Below, in pieces: positions 1 through 7,817 of a DNA stretch of 32,942 nt. Every line of letters begins with the position of its first letter. The stretch's first letter is position 1. This DNA is from Oscillospiraceae bacterium (lineage in GTDB: Bacteria; Bacillota; Clostridia; Oscillospirales; Ruminococcaceae). Where the stretch lies: assembly GCA_016297165.1 (NCBI GenBank), contig JAEDHF010000004.1, positions 1-32,942 on the forward strand. The letters are read 5' to 3'. The notes under the pieces are model-generated. The model saw nothing but the letters and a program-made list of their open reading frames with translations, had not been told where the DNA came from and searched no databases. The position numbers and the translations under genes were made by a program.

Positions 1-942
1 TGATATTTCTCCGTTTGCAGCAGCCTTTCTCAGCTCGTCAGCCTCCTCGTCAAGACCGTCAAGGCGCTTTTCCGCAATCTGTCCTGCTGTTTCGTTATCG
101 AAGGGTATAAATATGTGTGTTGCCCTTCTTGAGCCTTCGGGAATATATACCGAGGTATAGGAAGTATTGCGCTCGTAGGAAGCCTTATCATTATTATATG
201 CCTCTACCGCCGCATTATAGTAGTCATTATACATTTCCTCCGCCTCGGAGCGGTCAACCGCAGCCTCGGCGGCAACCGCCTCTGTAAGCTTATCCAGAAT
301 ATATTTGCAAACCTCCTGCTGATACAAGGTTTGGGTCGTCATCTCACATCTCGCAAGGTCGGAATCCAGCATTTCAGCGCATTTCTTATCAAGCTGCTCT
401 TCGGTAGCGTTTCCGCCGAGAAGCTCGTTGGCGATTTCCCTGTAGCCTTCCTTCCAGTTAGCTATTACCTCCTCGTAATTCTTCTGTATTTCCGCCTTAT
501 CCGCTTCGGTAAGCTGCTTTTCGCCGCAGTTATAAACGTTTTCAGCCACATACATGAACTGCTTTTCAAAGGTTAAGTAGTTTATTACTTCCCTGCGGTA
601 GCCTTCACAGTCTGAGGCGGTATCTCCTGCCATATCGTCGGCGATACCGTAGTTAACGAGATAGAAAAGATACTCGCTGTAGAACTCACCGAAGGTAACC
701 TTTAAGCTGTCGGCGGCATTTTCTCCCGTTACTTCCGCAATTACAGCGTTTCTGTCAATATCCTTCCATGTGGCAAAGCTGTTGCCGTTTATCTGTGTGG
801 GATCTGAGGCGGCGCCTTCGGGTGCAGTAGTCTGCGTCGCCGAGGTACTTTCGGCGGTTTCCTTATTATCTCCCGCATTACAAGCGGAGAGGGAGGAAAC
901 AGCCATTAAAAAAGCGGCTATTACCGCAAGCTTTTTCTTCAT
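1..942 (-). CDS. Parvulin-type peptidyl-prolyl isomerase lipoprotein, PrsA/SurA-like (partial, C-terminus outside window)
   Basis: This open frame of 314 codons runs off the left edge without a stop, so the C-terminus is missing. The N-terminus is a lipoprotein signal: a KKK basic start, a hydrophobic stretch, and lipobox LSAC with the lipidated Cys at residue 21. A Thr/Ser/Glu-rich linker follows, then a helical SurA_N-like region. At about residues 275-282 the motif RRATHIFIP matches the opening strand of the parvulin (PpiC) domain, and the following helix (ending AAANGEIS) fits the parvulin pattern. Proteins of this architecture are anchored on the outer face of the membrane and help exported proteins fold. 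The start ATG (940-942) has an AAAGGAAT ribosome site and its own promoter, divergent from the BMP lipoprotein gene. The family call is good; the exact client or ortholog name is not. Confidence 0.85.
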   Translation of the reverse strand, partial: MKKKLAVIAAFLMAVSSLSACNAGDNKETAESTSATQTTAPEGAASDPTQINGNSFATWKDIDRNAVIAEVTGENAADSLKVTFGEFYSEYLFYLVNYGIADDMAGDTASDCEGYRREVINYLTFEKQFMYVAENVYNCGEKQLTEADKAEIQKNYEEVIANWKEGYREIANELLGGNATEEQLDKKCAEMLDSDLARCEMTTQTLYQQEVCKYILDKLTEAVAAEAAVDRSEAEEMYNDYYNAAVEAYNNDKASYERNTSYTSVYIPEGSRRATHIFIPFDNETAGQIAEKRLDGLDEEADELRKAAANGEIS

Positions 943-1013
943 TTCTCAATAATTCCTTTCTTGTTCTTTCATCCTCTTATGCTTTTTGAGTCCGATAATC
1001 TGTTTTCCCGATA

Positions 1014-1042
1014 AGTATAGCACATATTTCTGAAAAAATCAA
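1014..1042 (-). promoter_or_regulatory. Sigma-A-type promoter for the PpiC lipoprotein gene
   Basis: On the minus strand there is TTGATT (complement of 1037-1042), a 17-base spacer, and TATACT (complement of 1014-1019), about 70 bases before the start codon. It is arranged head to head with a near-identical promoter that reads the other way. Confidence 0.65.
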
Positions 1043-1061
1043 AGAATTTTTCTGAAATTTT

Positions 1062-1119
1062 TTTGATTTTTTTGAAAATTTCTTTGATTTTTTTGAAAAT
1101 TTCTTTGATTTTTCTGAAA
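1062..1119. repeat. 21-bp A/T-rich tandem repeat in divergent intergenic region
   Basis: The unit TTTGATTTTTTTGAAAATTTC occurs twice exactly with period 21 (G at 1065, 1086 and 1107). A third, diverged copy (TTTGATTTTTCTGAAAAA) supplies the -35 box of the rightward promoter. The segment 1031-1046 is the same motif on the opposite strand and supplies the -35 box of the leftward promoter. The region is phased A/T tracts, which can bend DNA; any regulatory role is inference. Confidence 0.75.
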
Positions 1120-1133
1120 AAATATGTTATAAT
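1105..1133 (+). promoter_or_regulatory. Extended -10 promoter for the BMP lipoprotein / paaK unit
   Basis: TTGATT (1105-1110), a 17-base spacer and TATAAT (1128-1133) preceded by TG at 1125-1126 give a textbook extended -10 sigma-A promoter. The -10 box lies 62 bases before the BMP start codon. Confidence 0.8.
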
Positions 1134-1195
1134 AGTTTAAACGTATGTCGAATGTCGGCGGTTTATTTATTCCGCTGTTCAGAAAGGCTTGAAAT

Positions 1196-2503
1196 ATGAA
1201 CAGATTTACAGATAAACTGAAAAGAGCTATGGTTTTATTCCTTGGCGCTTCAATAATGCTTTTATCGGGCTGCGGCGGAGATAATCCCGAGGAATCCGGC
1301 GAGGGCTCCGAAACTACTGCTCCTGCGGTAACCGACGAAAGCGGCGCAACCGTAACCGACGCAGAGGGTAACCCCGTCCTTATGGTGCCCGTTACCGACG
1401 AAAGCGGCGCAGAGGTTACCGACGAATCGGGAAATATCGTTTATGAGGTACCCGAGGAAAAGATTATCTATAAGGTAGGTTTTATTTATAACAACAAGCT
1501 TGAAAACGGCGCAACAAACAAGATTTTCGAGAATGCAAGAGACCAGATAGAGCGTACAATAGGTCTTGAAACCTGCTATATTGAGGAATCTCTTGTGGCG
1601 GATTTACCTGCCGCAGTAAATAACCTTAAGGAAAGCGGCTGTAACATTATAGTTTCCTGCAGTCCTATCTTCGCAAACTCCATAACGAAGGAAGCCAACG
1701 TGGATAAGGACACCTATTTCCTTAACTACGGCGGTACCTCCTCGGCACAGAATATGTCAAGCTTCGGCGGCGCTCTTTATCAGACTGCAAGCGTTTGCGG
1801 TATTGCCGCCGCACATAACACCGCCTCGAACGTTATCGGCGTTATCGCCGACCCCGGAGAATTCAATATGTACGGCGTAGTAAACGGCTTTACCCTCGGC
1901 GCACAGGAAATCTGGGGCGTTTATACCGACGTAAGGGTTAATCTCGCCTGGTCGAAGAACGAGGAGAAGATAAGAGAAGCTATCGATGACCTGGTAGCGC
2001 AGGGCTGCGACGTTATTATGACCTATATGGAAAACGATTATGCAGTAGAGTACTGCAACGAAATAGGCGTTAAGGTTGTGGGTAATTCCTGCGATATTGC
2101 GGAGCTTGCTCCCGAGAACTATCTTACGGGTTGTTTCTTCAATTTCAGCACCTTCATAATCGACGAGGTCCGTTCCATAAATAACGATAACTTCGTTTCA
2201 AAGGTATATAAGGGCACTATCGCAACGGGCTGTTCAAGACTTGTGGATTTCAGCGAGAACTGTAAGGAAGGCACAGCGGATATCGGCGGTAAGCTTTATG
2301 ATTACATAAAGGCAGGCAAGGCAGCCATTTTCGAGGGCGAAATAAAGAACAACAGCGGTAAGGTAATGGTTGAAAAGGGTCAGATAATGAGCTACGACAA
2401 CATTATGAAAATCGACTGGTTTGTTCAGGGGGTAAGAAGCGTCGGAGATTTCACTACGGTTATATACGACCCTACCCCCGGCGAGCTCGAAGTTAAAGAG
2501 TAA
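1196..2503 (+). CDS. BMP family (PnrA-like) substrate-binding lipoprotein
   Basis: This is a 435-residue secreted lipoprotein. Residues 1-26 are a signal peptide with lipobox LSGC and lipidated Cys26. Residues 45-86 form an acidic linker of two 21-residue repeats containing VTDESGA. From about residue 92 the YKVGFIYNNK opening, the later stretch GVIADPGEFNMYGVVNGFTL, and the alternating Rossmann pattern match the basic membrane protein/PnrA fold. Family members bind purine nucleosides or similar small ligands for ABC import. The start ATG is preceded by AGAAAGG at 1181-1187. No ABC ATPase or permease is adjacent, so its transport partner lies elsewhere or it acts as a sensor. Its stop overlaps the next start (TAATG), which implies translational coupling. 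The ligand cannot be told from sequence. Confidence 0.85.
   Translation: MNRFTDKLKRAMVLFLGASIMLLSGCGGDNPEESGEGSETTAPAVTDESGATVTDAEGNPVLMVPVTDESGAEVTDESGNIVYEVPEEKIIYKVGFIYNNKLENGATNKIFENARDQIERTIGLETCYIEESLVADLPAAVNNLKESGCNIIVSCSPIFANSITKEANVDKDTYFLNYGGTSSAQNMSSFGGALYQTASVCGIAAAHNTASNVIGVIADPGEFNMYGVVNGFTLGAQEIWGVYTDVRVNLAWSKNEEKIREAIDDLVAQGCDVIMTYMENDYAVEYCNEIGVKVVGNSCDIAELAPENYLTGCFFNFSTFIIDEVRSINNDNFVSKVYKGTIATGCSRLVDFSENCKEGTADIGGKLYDYIKAGKAAIFEGEIKNNSGKVMVEKGQIMSYDNIMKIDWFVQGVRSVGDFTTVIYDPTPGELEVKE
1328..1453 (+). repeat. Two tandem 63-bp in-frame repeats (acidic linker of BMP lipoprotein)
   Basis: Codons 45-65 and 66-86 encode two 21-residue copies that both start with VTDESGA, then have a second VTD element, and end in VP. 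The DNA copies have diverged at several positions, so the duplication is not recent. The repeat forms a spacer between the lipid anchor and the binding domain. Confidence 0.8.
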
Positions 2504-3258
2504 TGGCTAAAGAGATAAATATTCTTTTTATAACGGGTAATAAGGAGGTTTTCGAAAGCTTCAGAAGCTCCTTACCTACGGGCATTAAGGCTATATGCTC
2601 CTCCTCGTCGGAAAAGAAGCTTAACCCTGCTCTTTCCGACCACAAGCCTTTGGCTGTGTTCATAATATTTGCTAAAGGTGAACGAGTTAAGAAAATGAAT
2701 CTCGATTACCTCTTCAGCTACATAGACGGATATAATATAAGGCTTTTCGCCACAGGCAGTCCGTCGCAGATAAAGTCCCTTAAGGAAATGTACCCCGGAA
2801 GCCTTTTAAGCAGTATCAACCCCGGGGATATCCGCCGTAAAATTTCAGCAATTAAAAGCGATAACGCTACAAACAGAAAAAAGCGTAAAAATAGGATAAA
2901 CCGCAGGAATATCGCCATACTTTCAGCGGATATAATAACCGCCTCAATTTGTGAGGACGCTCTCGGCTCCGATAACGAGGGACGGCGGTACATATATGTT
3001 GATATGAGAATATGGGAAAAGCTTATTCCGAGACTGTTGGAGCTGCCCGTTCATTTATTCATTTTATCGGATTCGGGCGAAATAACGGAAAAGGCGGTTA
3101 CTGCCATTAAAAAGTATTTCCCGAAAACGCCCTGCATACTCCTGCAAAGGGGTATGTCTCCTACCCTCTTTGAGGACAGGTGTTTCTACTATGTTGATAT
3201 ATCTAAGGATAATTTCGCAGTCCATTCAACTGTCGAAGGTATCCTTAATGAAGAATAA
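2503..3258 (+). CDS. Hypothetical protein, two Rossmann/receiver-like halves, coupled to BMP lipoprotein
   Basis: This gene of 251 residues is not recognised. There is no signal peptide or membrane segment, so it should be cytoplasmic. Residues 4-10 (INILFIT) and about 136-143 (NIAILSAD) each begin an alternating strand/helix segment of roughly 115 residues. A basic hinge rich in Lys, Arg and Asn (KKRKNRINRR) separates them. This suggests two receiver-like or Rossmann-like domains, but the acidic pocket and phospho-acceptor pattern of a true receiver is not evident. The first base of its ATG is the last base of the preceding TAA stop, so it is probably translated by ribosomes finishing the lipoprotein and may work with it. 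It shares the operon with paaK, 23 bases downstream. Confidence 0.75.
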   Translation: MAKEINILFITGNKEVFESFRSSLPTGIKAICSSSSEKKLNPALSDHKPLAVFIIFAKGERVKKMNLDYLFSYIDGYNIRLFATGSPSQIKSLKEMYPGSLLSSINPGDIRRKISAIKSDNATNRKKRKNRINRRNIAILSADIITASICEDALGSDNEGRRYIYVDMRIWEKLIPRLLELPVHLFILSDSGEITEKAVTAIKKYFPKTPCILLQRGMSPTLFEDRCFYYVDISKDNFAVHSTVEGILNEE

Positions 3259-3281
3259 AAAACTGAAAGGAAATCTAAACC

Positions 3282-4589
3282 ATGAGCAACTACTGGAACA
3301 AGGAAATGGAATGCGCCGAGCTTTATGAAATGCGTGCGCTCCAGAGCTTTCGTCTCTCTAAAACCGTAAAGAGAGTTTACGAAAACGTACCGATTTATCG
3401 CCAGCGTATGGACGAGGCAGGGGTATCCCCCGACGACATCAGATGTGTAGAGGATTTAGCTAAGCTGCCCTTTACATATAAGCAGGATTTAAGGGATACC
3501 TACCCCTATGGAATGTTTGCTGTTCCTATGGACGAGGTTGTACGTCTCCACGCTTCCTCGGGCACTACCGGTAAGCAGATTGTAGTAGGCTATACACAGA
3601 ATGACCTTGATATATGGGCAGAATGCTGTGCGAGAGCTCTTACTGCCGCAGGAGCAACAAATAAGGACTTTATGCACGTTTCATACGGCTACGGCTTGTT
3701 TACAGGCGGTCTCGGTCTCCATGGCGGCGCAGAGAAGGTAGGAATGACCGTTATCCCCGTTTCAACAGGAAACACAAAGCGCCAGATTAACATAATAAAG
3801 GACTTCGGCTCTACCGTTATCTGCTGTACTCCCTCTTACGCTCTTTATCTTGCAGAAACTATGGAGGAAGAGGGCATAAAGAAGGAAGATATTAAGCTTA
3901 AGGCAGGTCTTTTCGGTGCAGAACCCTGGACAGAGGAAATGAGAAAAGATATCGAAAACCGTCTCGGTCTTAAGGCTCTCGATATCTACGGTCTTACTGA
4001 AATTATCGGACCCGGCGTTGCCTTTGAATGTGAGGAACAGACAGGTATGCATATCAACGAGGATAACTTTATAGTCGAAACGATAGACCCCGATACGGGA
4101 GAGGTTCTTCCCGAGGGCGAAGAGGGCGAACTCGTATTTACCTGTATCACCAAGGAGGCATTCCCCCTTATCCGCTACAGAACGAGAGATATCGGCGTTC
4201 TTTCAAGAGAAAAGTGCTCCTGCGGAAGAACACTTGTTAAGATGCTTAAGCCCCGTGGCCGTTCCGACGATATGCTTATTATCCGCGGCGTTAACGTATT
4301 CCCCTCACAGATTGAGAGCGTTCTCCTTTCTCTCGGCGATACCGCTCCCTTCTATCAGATTATAGTTGACCGTGTGCATAACACCGATACTTTTGAGGTT
4401 AAGATTGAGCTTACCGAAGCTATGTTCTCCGATACAATGAAGAACATCAGCGAAACCGAAGCTAAAATTAAGGCAGCTATCGAGTCAACCCTCGGTATTT
4501 CGCCTAAAATTACTCTTGTCGAGCCTAAGAGCCTTCCGAGAGTTGAAGGTAAGGCAGTAAGAGTTATCGATAAGCGTAAGTTACACTAA
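3282..4589 (+). CDS. paaK: Phenylacetate-CoA ligase
   Basis: The protein has 435 residues, the usual length for the family. It carries the adenylate-forming P-loop HASSGTTGK at about residues 90-98, the A5-type motif YGLTE at about 236, and the late YRTRD motif followed by a Cys-rich segment (CSCGRT). The C-terminal PaaK-type AMP-binding domain contains GRSDDMLIIRGVNVFPSQIE. The enzyme activates phenylacetate or a related aryl acid with ATP and CoA. In anaerobic gut Firmicutes such ligases often go with indolepyruvate ferredoxin oxidoreductase in aromatic amino acid fermentation, but no such gene is in view. The ribosome site is AAAGGAAA, 8-10 bases before ATG. The gene ends the plus-strand operon and is followed by a strong terminator. 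Confidence 0.92.
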   Translation: MSNYWNKEMECAELYEMRALQSFRLSKTVKRVYENVPIYRQRMDEAGVSPDDIRCVEDLAKLPFTYKQDLRDTYPYGMFAVPMDEVVRLHASSGTTGKQIVVGYTQNDLDIWAECCARALTAAGATNKDFMHVSYGYGLFTGGLGLHGGAEKVGMTVIPVSTGNTKRQINIIKDFGSTVICCTPSYALYLAETMEEEGIKKEDIKLKAGLFGAEPWTEEMRKDIENRLGLKALDIYGLTEIIGPGVAFECEEQTGMHINEDNFIVETIDPDTGEVLPEGEEGELVFTCITKEAFPLIRYRTRDIGVLSREKCSCGRTLVKMLKPRGRSDDMLIIRGVNVFPSQIESVLLSLGDTAPFYQIIVDRVHNTDTFEVKIELTEAMFSDTMKNISETEAKIKAAIESTLGISPKITLVEPKSLPRVEGKAVRVIDKRKLH

Positions 4590-4603
4590 GAGAATATACA
4601 AAA

Positions 4604-4636
4604 CAGAGCCTGAGATACTTTTTCTCAGGCTCTTTT
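4604..4636 (+). terminator. Rho-independent terminator after paaK
   Basis: A perfect 10-bp stem GAGCCTGAGA (4606-4615) pairs with TCTCAGGCTC (4623-4632), with a 7-base loop and a TTTT run. The reverse strand has a shorter T run, so it may also stop the convergent minus-strand transcript that ends at 4638. Confidence 0.9.
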
Positions 4637-4637
4637 C

Positions 4638-4832
4638 CTATTCTGTAAGTCCGTAAATCCTATACATATCCAGTATATTCTGTAATGTGAGCTTTTTTCC
4701 CATAAGCTGGCGATAGGTAGCGGTTTTTGTCTTTTCTTCCGACCTGAGCTTTTCCATTTTTGCCGTAACGTTATCGTAATCCCTTTTAACGACATTCAGC
4801 ATTTCTTCAAACCTTTCTTCTCGCTCCGACAT
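4638..4832 (-). CDS. Small coiled-coil protein of unknown function (64 aa)
   Basis: This 64-residue, highly charged protein has heptad-like helix from about residue 5 to 45 (many Glu, Lys and Arg with spaced Met, Leu and Val), then a short hydrophobic tail LQNILDMYRIYGLTE. It has no Cys, signal peptide or membrane segment. A good ribosome site, AAGGGAG, lies 7 bases before the ATG. It is the last minus-strand gene before the convergent paaK terminator. A terminator at 4857-4884 separates it from araD, and no clear promoter is seen in the short gap, so it may depend on readthrough. It is real by ribosome site, composition and position; its function is unknown. Confidence 0.7.
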   Translation of the reverse strand: MSEREERFEEMLNVVKRDYDNVTAKMEKLRSEEKTKTATYRQLMGKKLTLQNILDMYRIYGLTE

Positions 4833-4856
4833 ATAAACTCCCTTATGTTCAAAATG

Positions 4857-4884
4857 AAAAGCCGCTGATAAAAAAGCGGCTTTT
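4857..4884 (-). terminator. Rho-independent terminator after the araD-like gene
   Basis: AAAAGCCGCT (4857-4866) pairs perfectly with AGCGGCTTTT (4875-4884). On the minus strand the stem is followed by TTTT, 8 bases after the araD-like stop codon. Confidence 0.85.
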
Positions 4885-4892
4885 ATGTAGTA

Positions 4893-5816
4893 TCAGAATG
4901 TAAAATCGAGAGGTCCGTCTCCGCTCATATCATCTGAGCTTTCAGGAACGGGCTCATCTCCGAACTTAAACGCTTCCTCCACCTTTTTCGGAGGAACATT
5001 TATTACAGGACGGGAAACCTCGGCAATCTTCGAAATATTCTTAAGCTCTATGGTGTTCTTGCTGGGAGCAATCTCAATATCCTCGCCGTCGACGCTTTCC
5101 AGTTTCTTTTTGGTGAGGTCGAGATTCTGACCGTAATATGCGTCGTCGCCGTGCTTTCTTGAATAATGCTTATCGAGGAGAGCCTCGCTTATACGGGTAA
5201 GTCCGAACTGGAAGTTTGTGTTATAAATCGCCATGTGGGCTACTTCCTCAAGGACTACTGCATTTTCAACAGCCTTTTCGGGAGTTTCCGCCCAACAGAA
5301 GGGTCCATGCTGTGCCACAAGGCAAGCAGGAATAGTCATACAGGGAATAGAACGCCTTACTAAGGTATCGGCGATATGATAACCCGTATTCTTTTCATAA
5401 TCGGTCTCAATCTGTTCCGAGGTCATAGGTACAGTACAGGGAATATCTCCGTAGAAATAATCTGCGTGGGTTGTACCGTAGGTTATGATATCAAGACCTG
5501 CCTGTGCCCAGATTGTAGCAAATCGGGAATGGGTATGGACGATAGAGCCGATTTCATCAAAGGACCGGTAAAGCGCAATATGGGTAGGAGTATCCGAGGA
5601 AGGATTAAGGTCGCCCTCAACAACATTTCCCTCCATATCAACAACCACCATTTTTTCAGGGGTAAGCTCGCTGTAATCTACTCCCGAGGGCTTAATTACC
5701 ACGAGATTCTGTTCACGGTCAATAGCGGAAACATTCCCCCATGTGAATTTTACAAGCCCTTCTGTCTTAAGCATTACGTTAGCTTTACAAACCCGTTCCT
5801 TTAATTCTTCTAACAT
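4893..5816 (-). CDS. araD: Class II aldolase, L-ribulose-5-phosphate 4-epimerase-like, with C-terminal extension
   Basis: From the chosen start the protein has 307 residues. The first ~230 match AraD: a FTWGNVSAID phosphate-binding region, KPSGVDY, SSDTPTH, the zinc ligands in HTHS, GTTHADYFYGDIPCT, and the third histidine in AQHGPF. Known enzymes interconvert L-ribulose 5-phosphate and D-xylulose 5-phosphate in arabinose use; related class II aldolases act on fuculose or rhamnulose phosphates. The last ~75 residues, after YYGQN, are an extra acidic/basic low-complexity tail not usual for the family (~231 aa). The start ATG at 5814-5816 has GGAAGG 8 bases upstream; an ATG at 5883-5885 would sit inside the promoter and is rejected. 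No other arabinose genes are near. Monocistronic, with its own promoter and terminator. Confidence 0.85.
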   Translation of the reverse strand: MLEELKERVCKANVMLKTEGLVKFTWGNVSAIDREQNLVVIKPSGVDYSELTPEKMVVVDMEGNVVEGDLNPSSDTPTHIALYRSFDEIGSIVHTHSRFATIWAQAGLDIITYGTTHADYFYGDIPCTVPMTSEQIETDYEKNTGYHIADTLVRRSIPCMTIPACLVAQHGPFCWAETPEKAVENAVVLEEVAHMAIYNTNFQFGLTRISEALLDKHYSRKHGDDAYYGQNLDLTKKKLESVDGEDIEIAPSKNTIELKNISKIAEVSRPVINVPPKKVEEAFKFGDEPVPESSDDMSGDGPLDFTF

Positions 5817-5853
5817 ATCGATAACCTTCCCGTATAATAATACTATACTATAT

Positions 5854-5882
5854 ATTATACACATATCCCTGTATAATTTCAA
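5854..5882 (-). promoter_or_regulatory. Sigma-A promoter for the araD-like gene
   Basis: On the minus strand TTGAAA (complement of 5877-5882), a 17-base spacer and a perfect TATAAT (complement of 5854-5859) lie 37 bases before the ATG. The 70 bases between this promoter and the nadE stop hold only a weak inverted repeat around TACAAAAGCTTGTA. Confidence 0.8.
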
Positions 5883-5959
5883 CACATTTTACAAAATTCT
5901 ACAAAAGCTTGTAAAAAGAGTTATCGAATTTGTGCAGTATTACAATCGCAAGGTTTTCA

Positions 5960-7816
5960 TTAAAGCTTCTCCAGCTCTTCTGCCCAAAGGGTATATACTG
6001 CGTCGCTGGGCATACGCCAGTCTGCCCTCGGAGAAAGGGTAACGGAGCCCACCTTTGCGCTGTCGGGCATACAGGAGCGCTTGAACTGCTGGTTAAAGAA
6101 ACGGCGGTAGAAGGTCTTAAGCCATTTCAGTATAGTTTCCCCGCCGTATTCGCCGTCGAAGGCGGAAAGCGCCATACGGTAAACCTTTTTCGGAGGACAG
6201 CCCCAGCGAATCCCGTAGTAAAGGAAGAAATCGTGAAGCTCGTAGGGTCCCACAAGGTCCTCCGTTTTCTGGGTAATGCTGTCATTTTCGGCAGGCAGCA
6301 GCTCGGGGCTCACAGGGGTATCAAGTATATCCTTAAGCACGGCGCTAAGTCTCTCGTCGCCGCAGGTATCGCTGTAATAGCCGACAATATAACGCACAAG
6401 GGTTTTCGGTACCGAAGCGTTAACGCCGTACATGGACATATGGTCGCCGTTATAGGTTGCCCAGCCCAGCGCAAGCTCCGAAAGGTCCCCCGTACCAACA
6501 ACAAGCCCGTTCTGCTGATTTGCGATATCCATAAGAATCTGGGTTCTTTCTCTTGCCTGCCCGTTTTCGTAAACCACGTTATAGTTATCCGCGCTGTGGC
6601 CTATATCCTCGAAGTGGCAGTTTACCGACCTCGCTATATCAATCTGCCTAAAGGTTACTCCGAGGTATTCACAAAGCAGCTCCGCATTTGTTCTTGTACG
6701 GTTTGTTGTACCAAAGCAGGGCATTGTAACCGCAGTAATATCCGTTCTCGGACGATTCAGCATATCCATAGCCTTAACCGCTACGATAAGGGCAAGACAG
6801 CTATCCAGTCCTCCCGAAATTCCGATAACGGCAGAAGCCGCTCTTGTATGCTCTATTCTCTTTTTAAGACCGCTGCTCTGCATTTTCAAAATAGCGTCAC
6901 AGCGCTTGTCCCTGTCCTCCTTACCGTAGGGAACGAAGGGCGTTTTCGGGAATTCTCTCGAAAGCCTTGTATGTTTCGGCATAAGGTCAAATTCCACAAC
7001 CTCCGCCTTGTTCAAAGGCTCGAAGGAGGTGTTCTTTCTTCGCTCGAAGGTAAGCCTTCCTAAATCTATATCTGCGGTAATAAGCCTGTTTTCAAAAAGC
7101 TCCGTTTCAGCAAGAATAACCCCGTTTTCAGCGATAAGGTTATGTCCGCCGAAAACCATATCGGTAGTACTCTCGCCGTCTCCTGCGCTTGCGTAGGCGT
7201 AAGCACAGATAAAACGGGCGGACTGCCCCGAAACAAGGCTTCTTCTGTACTCCGCCTTACCAATCATCTCGTTGCTTGCCGAAAGGTTAAGGATAATATT
7301 GGCTCCCGAAAGAGCGAGAAGATCCGAGGGGGGACAGGGCGCCCATAAATCCTCGCATATTTCAACTCCGAAGCAGAAATCGGGATACTGGCGGCAGGTA
7401 AATACCATAGGCTTATCGCCACTTGAAAAATGACGCTTTTCATAAAACTCATTATAGTTGGGAAGATACTTTTTCGGTACAATTCCGAGAATTTCTCCCT
7501 TTGTAAACACAATAGCGCAGTTATAAAGCTTACCCTCCATACGGACGGGAGCACCGATTACGCTTACCATATCAAGGTCGGCGGTTTCGGCTACTATTCT
7601 CTCAACGCCGCTCCATGCGCCGTTAAGTAGAACACTCTGGTAGAAAAGGTCGCCGCAGGTATATCCCGTTACGCAAAGCTCGGGGAGCACAAGAAGCCTT
7701 ACCCCTTTTTCGTAAGCGTCCTTTATAGCGGAAATTATACTTTCGCTGTTAAAGGCGCAGTCCCCTACCTTAATTTTCGGAGTAGCCGCACCGATTTTTA
7801 TGAATCCGTCCTTCAT
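5960..7816 (-). CDS. nadE: Glutamine-dependent NAD+ synthetase
   Basis: This 618-residue two-domain enzyme makes NAD+ from deamido-NAD, ATP and glutamine-derived ammonia. The N-terminal nitrilase-type glutaminase domain shows the Glu-Lys-Cys triad: Glu46 in LPELCVTGY, Lys in VPKKYLPNY, and Cys in GVEICEDLW. The C-terminal synthetase domain carries the PP-loop motif GISGGLDS at about residues 330-337 and the GTGDLSELALGW region. The ATG follows GAAAGGAAACC and lies one base after the stop of the upstream membrane-protein gene, so it is the last gene of the MoxR/DUF58 operon. The window also has nadD, so two late NAD steps are encoded here in separate operons. No clear terminator follows the stop. 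Confidence 0.95.
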   Translation of the reverse strand: MKDGFIKIGAATPKIKVGDCAFNSESIISAIKDAYEKGVRLLVLPELCVTGYTCGDLFYQSVLLNGAWSGVERIVAETADLDMVSVIGAPVRMEGKLYNCAIVFTKGEILGIVPKKYLPNYNEFYEKRHFSSGDKPMVFTCRQYPDFCFGVEICEDLWAPCPPSDLLALSGANIILNLSASNEMIGKAEYRRSLVSGQSARFICAYAYASAGDGESTTDMVFGGHNLIAENGVILAETELFENRLITADIDLGRLTFERRKNTSFEPLNKAEVVEFDLMPKHTRLSREFPKTPFVPYGKEDRDKRCDAILKMQSSGLKKRIEHTRAASAVIGISGGLDSCLALIVAVKAMDMLNRPRTDITAVTMPCFGTTNRTRTNAELLCEYLGVTFRQIDIARSVNCHFEDIGHSADNYNVVYENGQARERTQILMDIANQQNGLVVGTGDLSELALGWATYNGDHMSMYGVNASVPKTLVRYIVGYYSDTCGDERLSAVLKDILDTPVSPELLPAENDSITQKTEDLVGPYELHDFFLYYGIRWGCPPKKVYRMALSAFDGEYGGETILKWLKTFYRRFFNQQFKRSCMPDSAKVGSVTLSPRADWRMPSDAVYTLWAEELEKL

Positions 7817-7817
7817 A

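Noticed and set aside
1062..1119. Possible CRISPR-like short repeats
   Set aside because: The repeats are contiguous A/T tracts with no unique spacers, so they are a simple tandem repeat in a promoter region.
5817..5885. Upstream extension of the araD-like gene to an ATG at 5885
   Set aside because: It would translate through a good promoter (TATAAT at 5854-5859) and lacks a ribosome site; the ATG at 5816 has GGAAGG at proper spacing.
5930..7063. Long plus-strand open frame of 377 codons
   Set aside because: It lies wholly antisense to nadE and the region just beyond it, has no ribosome site or family match, and its composition mirrors the nadE codons.
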